Shown here: positions 1 to 6,243 of the stretch, in pieces
Layout of the letters: each line of letters begins with the position of its first letter
Numbering within the stretch: the first letter of the stretch is position 1
NCBI GenBank assembly: GCA_902772905.1
Contig: CACYCL010000136.1
Location: 1 to 43,782, forward strand
Length of the DNA stretch: 43,782 nt
Reading direction: 5' to 3'
Origin: an uncultured bacterium
GTDB taxonomy: Bacteria > Verrucomicrobiota > Kiritimatiellia > RFP12 > UBA1067
Program-made: the position numbers and the translations under genes
The notes under the pieces: generated by a model
Seen by the model: only the letters and a program-made list of their open reading frames with translations
Database searches by the model: none
What the model was told of the DNA's origin: nothing

Positions 1-1420
1 AAATATGAATCGGCTCGTTCAAATTGCCGACCACGTTGAGCGAGCCTTTGTTTCCGTCCCGTGACTGTATAAGCCGCGTAAGGGCATGGGCCCGCTCGCC
101 GTGCATGAGCCATTCACCCTCGAAGCGCTGCCACAAAGGCTCGACCACATGCCTGTCGCCAGCAATGACGACGCGGGAGTTTTGCCCCAGCACATACGGC
201 CCGGCCTGATGCGCGAAGCGATTCCAGTCCTGAAGAACCTGGCTCTTGTAGGCGAATCCCGTAGCCGGCCGGCCCATGTCCAGAAGCGACTTCACGAACG
301 ATTCCGTTTCGGCGCGGGTTCCGCCGGTCAGGTTGAACGGGAATCCGCCGCAGTTCTCCCAAAGTATCTCAAGCCTCGGATCGGTGGCAGCAATCTCGTT
401 CAGCCGCGACTTGACACTGACGGAGTGAAGCCCAAAGACTATGCGCAGATTCGGTTCGTCCGCCAGAATGCGTCCCGCCGCACCGTTCACGAGCTTCGCC
501 ACCGTCTCGGCGACGGAGTGCCCCTTGAGGTCTGCTTCTTTGATCTCCGTAAAGCTCTGGAAGTAGATCCCGTCGCCGCCGCACGGTCTCCACACGTTGC
601 GCCATTGGCTTACGATGTCATCTTCCAGTTCCTTCAGATGGTCGAAATCGACGTTGTGGCAGTTGGTGGACCACCCCCAGCTCCAGCCCCACAGGACTTC
701 GATTCCCCAGCTGCGTGCGTAGTCGGCGACCTCCCTTGCATTAAGCGGCGGAAACTCGTTCCACAGGATCGCCTCGTTGAACTTCATCCGTGCCAGATTG
801 CGAAAATAGGAGCGATAGTCGTTCATGACGTGCGCCCACGAAAAGATGCTCCGACGCTTCGTCTTAGGCGCCCTGCGACTCTCGTATGAAGGGAGTTTCG
901 GATTCTCGAATATGCCAGAGACATACAGCGCGTAGTCGCCGCCCTTCGTCCGCATCGCCGCCAGCCCGTCGTCCACGAAGTCCACCGCGCCCCATATCGC
1001 CGCCGCCGGCGTGTCGCCCGCGATCAGCACTAGCTGGCGGCCGTTCTTCTCTGCGACGCGCACAAGATAACCGCCCGCTGGCACGTCCTTCTCGGACAGC
1101 ATTTCGCGCAGAAGCGCGTTGCTCTTGCGCGTACCGACTACGAACGCATTGCGATTCGTCTCGCTCTCCGCTCCCGCTTTCTCGCATGGCACGACATGAA
1201 GCGTGTAAACGCCGGGATCACGCTGGATCAGCGCCCCTATTTCAGTTGAAAGAAATTCAACCGCCCGCCCCTCCTGGCCAGAACAGTCGCCATATACGAT
1301 CTTCCAGTTCCTGTTTCTCGGAACAAGATTCGCAGCCTGCGCGGCGCCGGCAACACAGCAAAGCGCCATAGTCGCGCAAACAGCTTTCCTCAGCACTTCA
1401 GATGTCTCAAGCTTTAGCAT
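1..1420 (-). CDS. Secreted glycoside hydrolase-like protein (5' part, runs off the left edge)
   Basis: An open frame of 473 codons runs on the minus strand from an ATG at 1420 to the window edge with no stop, so only the N-terminal part is present. A purine-rich AAGGG lies 9 bases before the ATG. Residues about 10-28 form a hydrophobic signal peptide ending in an Ala-rich site. Residues about 35-145 look like the alpha/beta N-terminal domain that precedes the barrel in GH20, GH67 and GH84 enzymes (pattern 'FVVGTRKSN' then 'GGYLVRV'). From about residue 160 a barrel-like region follows, rich in Trp and acidic residues ('WAHVMNDYRSYFRNLARMKF', 'GWSWGWSTN'). I infer an exported polysaccharide-degrading enzyme, but the family is not settled and the catalytic pair cannot be named. 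The opposite-strand frame at 86-889 is a shadow. Confidence 0.7.
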   Translation of the reverse strand, partial: MLKLETSEVLRKAVCATMALCCVAGAAQAANLVPRNRNWKIVYGDCSGQEGRAVEFLSTEIGALIQRDPGVYTLHVVPCEKAGAESETNRNAFVVGTRKSNALLREMLSEKDVPAGGYLVRVAEKNGRQLVLIAGDTPAAAIWGAVDFVDDGLAAMRTKGGDYALYVSGIFENPKLPSYESRRAPKTKRRSIFSWAHVMNDYRSYFRNLARMKFNEAILWNEFPPLNAREVADYARSWGIEVLWGWSWGWSTNCHNVDFDHLKELEDDIVSQWRNVWRPCGGDGIYFQSFTEIKEADLKGHSVAETVAKLVNGAAGRILADEPNLRIVFGLHSVSVKSRLNEIAATDPRLEILWENCGGFPFNLTGGTRAETESFVKSLLDMGRPATGFAYKSQVLQDWNRFAHQAGPYVLGQNSRVVIAGDRHVVEPLWQRFEGEWLMHGERAHALTRLIQSRDGNKGSLNVVGNLNEPIHI

Positions 1421-1441
1421 ACGTTTTACCCTTCTGCGCGT

Positions 1442-1471
1442 ATCGTAGCAAAAATGCCGCACCAAAATCAA
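1442..1471 (-). promoter_or_regulatory. Possible sigma70 promoter of the left-edge glycosidase
   Basis: Read on the minus strand, TTGATT (1466-1471) is followed after 18 bases by TACGAT (1442-1447), itself preceded by TG. The start codon is 21 bases downstream, leaving room for the AAGGG ribosome-binding site. The rest of the 1472-1585 interval shows nothing I can name. Confidence 0.35.
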
Positions 1472-1585
1472 TACAAAGACGGGGCAAAATCTCGCAAGAA
1501 AAACATCACGATTCTCACATCGCAGTTGCCCGTGCGAAGGAGAGAGCAGTAGACTGCAGCACCTGCCGTTTCCCTGGCTGACCCA

Positions 1586-1614
1586 TTGATTGGCCATGAG
1601 AGATATGATATAAT
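1586..1614 (+). promoter_or_regulatory. Sigma70 promoter with extended -10, upstream of the heptad-repeat peptide
   Basis: TTGATT at 1586-1591, a 17-base spacer, and TATAAT at 1609-1614 preceded by TGA, making the extended -10 word TGATATAAT. The ATG of the next gene starts at 1621, six bases after the hexamer. Normal -10 to start-site spacing would put transcription initiation on or beside that ATG. Confidence 0.65.
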
Positions 1615-1620
1615 CATGCC

Positions 1621-1761
1621 ATGAAAATTACTTTCAACACCAGCAAAATTAAAATTGACATCATTAATTATGAAATTAATCGCATTAATTCCATAATTAG
1701 CCCCATCGACTTTGAAATTAATCCCATCAATTTCAAAGCTGACGGCATCAACAAAAAATAA
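1621..1761 (+). CDS. 46-residue heptad-repeat peptide
   Basis: A short reading frame (ATG 1621, TAA 1759-1761) follows a good promoter with no room for a ribosome-binding site. After about 10 residues the peptide consists of five 7-residue units with consensus [EK]-I-[ND]-x-I-[ND]-[FYS], for example EINRINS and EINPINF, then a short Lys tail. It is nearly free of Gly, Ala and Leu and very rich in Ile and Asn, unlike its neighbours. No signal peptide or membrane segment is visible. The DNA of the unit is partly palindromic (ATTAAT), so the complementary strand also reads as Ile/Asn-rich heptads, but that strand has no promoter. I do not recognise the family. Expression is inferred from promoter position, codon periodicity and the gene 19 bases downstream. 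A non-coding repeat is the alternative. Confidence 0.5.
   Translation: MKITFNTSKIKIDIINYEINRINSIISPIDFEINPINFKADGINKK
1651..1755 (+). repeat. Five imperfect 21-bp tandem repeats
   Basis: Units start at 1651, 1672, 1693, 1714 and 1735. The best conserved pair is GAAATTAATCGCATTAATTC and GAAATTAATCCCATCAATTT. The period is exactly seven codons and stays in frame with the 1621 start. The block is strongly AT-rich compared with the flanking sequence. Confidence 0.8.
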
Positions 1762-1780
1762 GGCATAGGGCAGGTTATAT

Positions 1781-2533
1781 ATGGATAACAAGATAGAGTT
1801 TGCATTGAAACCCGTAGCAGGCGCTGCGGCGGCTGGAGCCGGATTCCGAGCCATATTGGAAACAGCCAAGGGAAATGCGATGGACTTAGACGAGGTCATT
1901 GCCGAGGCCTTGGACCGAGGTTACATAGCCGGCGTTAAGGACGCTCTCGCAAAATCAATCGTCAAAGGCGTGCTGGATTCGATGATTGCAGGCGTTCTCA
2001 GGGACGGCATAACGCGACGGATTGACGACTACCTGTCTGTCTCAATGAAAGTGCATGGACTTTTCAGGGATGAGCATGACGAGTTCGATCCGGCACGACA
2101 CAAACTTGCACTCTCCCTGAAGCAGCTTAACGCATTCCGTCCTACGTTCAAAGACGTTGAGGCTACGAACGTCAACCACAAGCGCCAGTTCCGCATCTAT
2201 TCCGTGCATTCAGTCAATGCGGATGGAAGGAATGGGCATATTGCATTCGGAGAAGGATTCATCATAAAAGGCGCCGACTTCCGCCCCGACTGCAAATCAT
2301 TTGGTGTCGCGCTGCACGTCAAAGACGGGCTTCATTCGATGGTCAGTTTCGATCCGCCGATACTTTCTGCGACAGACAGCGAGATAAGGTGCGACTGGCC
2401 TGCAGACTTTCGCGAGCCAATCGGCGATGGATGCGGCGAGATCGCGCTCGGCAGGATGGAGAATCTGGAGGAAAGCGAAGAAAGTAAATACATCCGCCGG
2501 AGCATCAGGATAAAAATAATTCCGACTCCCTGA
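1781..2533 (+). CDS. Hypothetical protein, possible DUF4469/IPT-like C-terminal domain
   Basis: This 250-residue protein begins at an ATG 19 bases after the heptad peptide, with AGGGCAGG about 10 bases upstream, so the two probably share one transcript. It has no signal peptide or membrane helix. Residues 1-120 look mainly helical ('MDNKIEFALKP', then an Ala/Ile/Leu-rich stretch). Residues about 150-215 look like a small beta-sandwich: 'GEGFIIKGADFRPDC', then 'SFDPPILSATDSEIRCDWP'. That layout resembles the IPT-like or DUF4469 domain found behind HU-like DNA-binding domains in Bacteroidota and PVC bacteria. The match is from memory and weak, so I assign no function. The coding strand is supported by codon pattern; opposite-strand frames are shorter and have no promoter. 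Confidence 0.7.
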   Translation: MDNKIEFALKPVAGAAAAGAGFRAILETAKGNAMDLDEVIAEALDRGYIAGVKDALAKSIVKGVLDSMIAGVLRDGITRRIDDYLSVSMKVHGLFRDEHDEFDPARHKLALSLKQLNAFRPTFKDVEATNVNHKRQFRIYSVHSVNADGRNGHIAFGEGFIIKGADFRPDCKSFGVALHVKDGLHSMVSFDPPILSATDSEIRCDWPADFREPIGDGCGEIALGRMENLEESEESKYIRRSIRIKIIPTP

Positions 2534-2555
2534 CGCAGACGCGACGTCACAATTC

Positions 2556-2564
2556 TGGTATAAT
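2556..2564 (+). promoter_or_regulatory. Extended -10 promoter of the XylR-like regulator
   Basis: TGGTATAAT, with TATAAT at 2559-2564. The ATG of the regulator is at 2572, seven bases later, so the transcript is predicted to be leaderless or nearly so. No good -35 element sits 16-18 bases upstream, as expected for extended -10 promoters. Confidence 0.65.
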
Positions 2565-2571
2565 TGCGGAC

Positions 2572-3738
2572 ATGAAGACAGAAGCAGGTTCTCATGCGAT
2601 ACGCAAGGTCGCCGTGGCGTTGAAACTATCCGACGCATCTTGGCGCGACTTCCTAACGGGCTTTTTCGACTACGCCAAACGAAGGACTCACTGGGACATA
2701 CGCGTAGTGCAATCCGCAGTGGAGCTTGAGCAAACAGCACCATTCTGCCAAGGCATCGTGACAGGGCTTAAGCCGTCGTCGCGCGTACTCGCAGCCTGCG
2801 ACAGAAAATCCGTCCCGCTCGTTGCCGTCGGCGCTGACTGGGCGCTCAAACGCAAGAACGGCTCTATCGCATACATCCGTAACGACAACAAGGACATAGG
2901 TCGGTTCTGCGCTCTGCATTTTCAGAAACTTGGGAAGTTCGCTTCCGCTGGGTTTGTCCCCTCGAACGGTGACGACGACTGGTCAGCCGCAAGGGAACGC
3001 GGATTTCTCGGATGCTTCCGCAACATGGTAAAATCAACATACCATCCTGTTTCCGAACCGGGATCAGACAAAGACATCAACGCGCTCGCTCACTGGCTAA
3101 AGTCGCTTCCCAAGCCAGCCGCCGTAATGGCCGCATGGGATATGCGTGCCATCCATGTGCTCAGCGCCTGCCGCCTTGCGCGGCAAAAGGTGCCAAGCCA
3201 GGTCGCCGTGATCGGCGTGGACAACGATCCGCTCCTCTGCGACTTCTCCACTCCTCCTCTGACAAGCGTCGCCCCCGACCATGCGCTTGAAGGACAGCTC
3301 GCCGCAAAGACAATCGACCGCATGATGCGCCAGCGCAGCGTGTCAAGAAAGACGCACATACTGAACACGGCAAAGAAGATGGCGGAACGCGAGTCGGCAA
3401 AGCCAATATCGCCTGTCACATTGCTCATCACACGTGCACTCGCGTTCATGTACTCGCATGCCGAAGAGAACATAAAGGCTGACGACGTGGCCACTGCACT
3501 GGGCGTCTCTCGCTCGCTTCTCGACCTCCGCTTCAGGGAATTCCGCAACGAGACGGTCGCAAAGGCCATCACCAAAGCCAGACTTGACGCCGTAAAGAAG
3601 CTTCTTGCAAATACAGGCCTCTCCATTAGAGCCATAACAGCGAAGTGCGGCTTTGCGAACCCCAACCACCTGAAGAACCTATTCCGCCGCACGTTCGGCG
3701 TGTCGATGCGTGAATTCAGAATCAGCCTCTTGCGCTGA
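2572..3738 (+). CDS. XylR-like transcriptional regulator (LacI-type sensor plus AraC HTH)
   Basis: A 388-residue cytoplasmic regulator. Residues about 10-275 resemble the sugar-binding domain of LacI/XylR proteins: 'KKVAV'-type first strand, 'LVAVGADWALK', the segment 'PAAVMAAWDMRAIHVLSACR', and 'VAVIGVDNDPLLCDFSTPPLTSV', the classic LacI-family signature. Residues about 285-388 are an AraC/XylS double helix-turn-helix ending in 'ITAKCGFANPNHLKNLFRRTFG'. The sensor-first, AraC-last order is that of E. coli XylR. It ends 4 bases from the end of the convergent GH78 gene, so it most likely answers to a plant or mucin sugar and controls that or a nearby glycosidase. That target is inferred from position only. 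Confidence 0.88.
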   Translation: MKTEAGSHAIRKVAVALKLSDASWRDFLTGFFDYAKRRTHWDIRVVQSAVELEQTAPFCQGIVTGLKPSSRVLAACDRKSVPLVAVGADWALKRKNGSIAYIRNDNKDIGRFCALHFQKLGKFASAGFVPSNGDDDWSAARERGFLGCFRNMVKSTYHPVSEPGSDKDINALAHWLKSLPKPAAVMAAWDMRAIHVLSACRLARQKVPSQVAVIGVDNDPLLCDFSTPPLTSVAPDHALEGQLAAKTIDRMMRQRSVSRKTHILNTAKKMAERESAKPISPVTLLITRALAFMYSHAEENIKADDVATALGVSRSLLDLRFREFRNETVAKAITKARLDAVKKLLANTGLSIRAITAKCGFANPNHLKNLFRRTFGVSMREFRISLLR

Positions 3739-3742
3739 TGCG

Positions 3743-6181
3743 TCACTGCGCGTTCCACAAAACCTGTCGCCAGCCAGCAGGCGCTTCAAATCTGATGACT
3801 GTGCGGCCGCCCTCTCGCTTCCATCCATACGATATCTCACCTCCCGCAACTGGTATCCTCACCTTGCAGTAGTCCAGCGCAACCCCATCCACAGGCCTGA
3901 CGACTACTCGCTTGCCCAGATAGTCTACTTCGCGCACGCCAACTACATCCCGGCAATACGTCACCGCAACATGGCTGGCGAAACCGTGGTTGCAGCTCGC
4001 CGAGGTGCCGATGTTCTCCCAGAGTGTTCCTGTCGCTTCCGCCATGTACAGAAAGAAGTCTCGCGTCTCTTCCAGTATCTGCGCAGACAGCCCCTCCCTC
4101 GAAAGGCACTCCAGCCGAAGATAGTTGCCGATGAACGCATTGGACGGCCATATCTTCGGATGCTTCTTGGTCGCCTTGCGCTTGGGGCCAAAGTCTTCGA
4201 CAAGCGTCTTCCAAAGCTCGGGATGCGTCTTTGGCGTGGCCACCCTGAAGAAGAACGCGTAGTACTGACACGTCTCGGTGCATTCGCCGGAGAGCCTGAG
4301 CGTGCCGTCGCCTTGCCTAACGGCATTGTCGCAGAACCACTCTCCGTTCCATGACTGCCTGCGAACGGTCTCTCTCACCCGCGCCGCCTCTTCGGCAAGC
4401 TCAGGCATTCCATACAGGCGATCCATTGCGTCCAAGACCTCCGCCCACGTCATGTTCGACGGGTAATTCACGTCCTGCACGAGCCTGTTCGCCTGTGACC
4501 ATTCAACAAACACCCACGATGGAAGCTTCTCCAGCAGACCGTCGGAGTTCCTGAACGTCTTCAGGTATTCAACCAGCTTCAGCAGCTTCGGGCGGAACGC
4601 CTCCACAAGCGCCGAATCTCCGCCTCGCTTCCTGAACTCCTCGATCTCAAGCACAAGCCACATGGACCAGTTCGGAATGAACTGTCCATTCAGGAAATCG
4701 CCCGGATAGCACATCGCAAACATGCCGTCGGGGATGTTTTCGAACCTCTCAGGCAGAAGGTAGTTTTCCAGAAAGAGCCGCTCCGGCTCGAGATTGCCGG
4801 TGAAGAGAACGCTCGACCGCCCCGTGAAGAAGCTGTCGCACAGCCACCCCGCGCGCTCGCGCCCCGGACAGTCTGTGAAAACGTCGGCGGCGTTTTGCGC
4901 ATACGTCTCTCGCGCAGCCTCGAATATCTTCACGATCGACGGATCGGAACATTCCAAGTGCGCTCGCCTCGCCTCGGGGTTCTTGTATGTGCGCAGGTGC
5001 GGAGCCGACACCTCGAAATCTCCGCTGCACGCCATTACATCCACATACTTGAGCGTGTACGGCTCAAACGACTCAACCTCGTATTCGCCCGGCTCCAAGA
5101 ACTCCCACACGACCACGTTCGCACAGCCGTAGCGCGTGGGGCTCACTTCGCCGTCGACCAGCACCTCGTCAAATTTCACGGCGACAGTTCCAGGCTTTGC
5201 GCATTTCACGTGAAGACCGATGAATCCAGTGTCGTTAAGCCCTGCGTCGAAGATGATCGAATCGCCGCAGCCTAGCCGATGAAAAGACGAGCCATCCGTC
5301 CGCCGCGCCGCCACGCGATTCGTTGCCACGTACCGCTGCGCAAGGTCCCACCAGTTCACCTCCAGTTCGTCCTTTGCAAACCCCTTTCCAACGCCCTCCG
5401 CGCCGGGCCTGTCCACAAAGCGCGCAGGAGCCGTCCTGCGCTTCGCGTCAAAAGCCACCTTCGCGGAAGAGACCTTACGAAACGGGCCGTTCACGCGGAA
5501 GTCGGCGTATGGAGCACGACGCGGCAGCAGTTCGACCGCAGGACGTGCTTCGAGCGGCAAGGCGGCAAACGCACCATCGCCGAGCTTCCAGTCGTCGAAG
5601 CCCGGACGAAGCCTGTACACCTCGCTGAACGGCCGCTGGAAGCTGTAGCGCACGACCTTTTGCACACGTGGCAGTCTCTGGGCCTCAAACGATCCGTCCA
5701 GACCGGTGGCGGCGAGCACGCGCCCTCCTGCGACCACCTCGGCCTGCAGGAACGACGGCTGGTCCATGTGGCAGAAGCTGTTGCAGTTGTAGCCTGCGAC
5801 CTCCACAGCGACCACGTTGCGCCCCTTTCTCAGGGTCAAGGGCACTTCGTCCACGCGGAAATACCCCTTTGACGCACGGGCCGGCCCCCAGCCTGCGTGA
5901 AGCCCGTTTACCGATATGCGGTAGTCGCTGCAACCAGTGATGCGCAGGCACGACGGAGCCGATGCATCCGCCGCATCAGCCAGATCAAACGCCGCCCTGA
6001 AACCGAAAAAGGCGTTGCGCTCCAAGGCGCAACCACGCGGCCATATCGGAGCGGCCTTCTCAAAGCGCGGCGCACGGCACTCCCCACGGGCGACAAGCAA
6101 AAGCCCACCGACTACAACAAGAATAGCGGCACGACAAAACCAAATCCGACAAAACCGAACCCAAAAATGTCTTTCCTTCAT
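3743..6181 (-). CDS. Secreted GH78-type alpha-L-rhamnosidase
   Basis: An 812-residue protein. I choose the ATG at 6181 because it follows TGGTATAAT by six bases and opens with a signal-like helix (about residues 8-32). A longer frame back to 6385 exists but crosses the promoter. N-terminal beta-sandwich domains contain the GH78 pattern 'DYRISVNG', 'KGYFRVDEVPLTLRKGRNVVAVEV'. The catalytic (alpha/alpha)6 barrel carries the family signature TDCPGRERAGW near residues 436-446, with the acidic and Arg residues of the GH78 active site. A C-terminal beta domain follows ('GEISYGWKREGG'). The predicted role is release of terminal alpha-L-rhamnose from polysaccharides outside the cytoplasm. It is convergent with a XylR-like regulator. 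Confidence 0.85.
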   Translation of the reverse strand: MKERHFWVRFCRIWFCRAAILVVVGGLLLVARGECRAPRFEKAAPIWPRGCALERNAFFGFRAAFDLADAADASAPSCLRITGCSDYRISVNGLHAGWGPARASKGYFRVDEVPLTLRKGRNVVAVEVAGYNCNSFCHMDQPSFLQAEVVAGGRVLAATGLDGSFEAQRLPRVQKVVRYSFQRPFSEVYRLRPGFDDWKLGDGAFAALPLEARPAVELLPRRAPYADFRVNGPFRKVSSAKVAFDAKRRTAPARFVDRPGAEGVGKGFAKDELEVNWWDLAQRYVATNRVAARRTDGSSFHRLGCGDSIIFDAGLNDTGFIGLHVKCAKPGTVAVKFDEVLVDGEVSPTRYGCANVVVWEFLEPGEYEVESFEPYTLKYVDVMACSGDFEVSAPHLRTYKNPEARRAHLECSDPSIVKIFEAARETYAQNAADVFTDCPGRERAGWLCDSFFTGRSSVLFTGNLEPERLFLENYLLPERFENIPDGMFAMCYPGDFLNGQFIPNWSMWLVLEIEEFRKRGGDSALVEAFRPKLLKLVEYLKTFRNSDGLLEKLPSWVFVEWSQANRLVQDVNYPSNMTWAEVLDAMDRLYGMPELAEEAARVRETVRRQSWNGEWFCDNAVRQGDGTLRLSGECTETCQYYAFFFRVATPKTHPELWKTLVEDFGPKRKATKKHPKIWPSNAFIGNYLRLECLSREGLSAQILEETRDFFLYMAEATGTLWENIGTSASCNHGFASHVAVTYCRDVVGVREVDYLGKRVVVRPVDGVALDYCKVRIPVAGGEISYGWKREGGRTVIRFEAPAGWRQVLWNAQ

Positions 6182-6187
6182 GGCGTC

Positions 6188-6196
6188 ATTATACCA
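6188..6196 (-). promoter_or_regulatory. Extended -10 promoter of the rhamnosidase gene
   Basis: Minus-strand TGGTATAAT (TATAAT at 6188-6193). Six bases separate it from the ATG at 6181, so translation is predicted to begin at or next to the 5' end of the mRNA. Confidence 0.65.
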
Positions 6197-6201
6197 TAAA
6201 T

Positions 6202-6215
6202 GCACTGAGCAGTGC
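6202..6215. promoter_or_regulatory. Candidate operator palindrome upstream of the rhamnosidase promoter
   Basis: GCACTG-AG-CAGTGC is a perfect 14-base palindrome placed 9-22 bases upstream of the -10 element, where the -35 region would be. A related half-site, GCAGTG, follows at 6222-6227. Binding by a regulator is inferred from position and symmetry. Which protein binds is unknown. Confidence 0.35.
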
Positions 6216-6243
6216 GCAATTGCAGTGATGCCCTGTCCGAGCG

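Noticed and set aside
86-889. Plus-strand frame of 267 codons
   Set aside because: The minus strand has a longer continuous frame with signal peptide and glycosidase-like sequence. The plus frame has no recognisable domain.
1651-1755. Tandem repeats as a CRISPR array
   Set aside because: The units abut without spacers, diverge from each other and keep a seven-codon frame.
1468-1899. Minus-strand frame of 143 codons covering the heptad repeats
   Set aside because: It overlaps a plus-strand gene start, has no promoter or ribosome-binding site, and its repeats come from the palindromic ATTAAT units. Kept only as an alternative reading in the findings.
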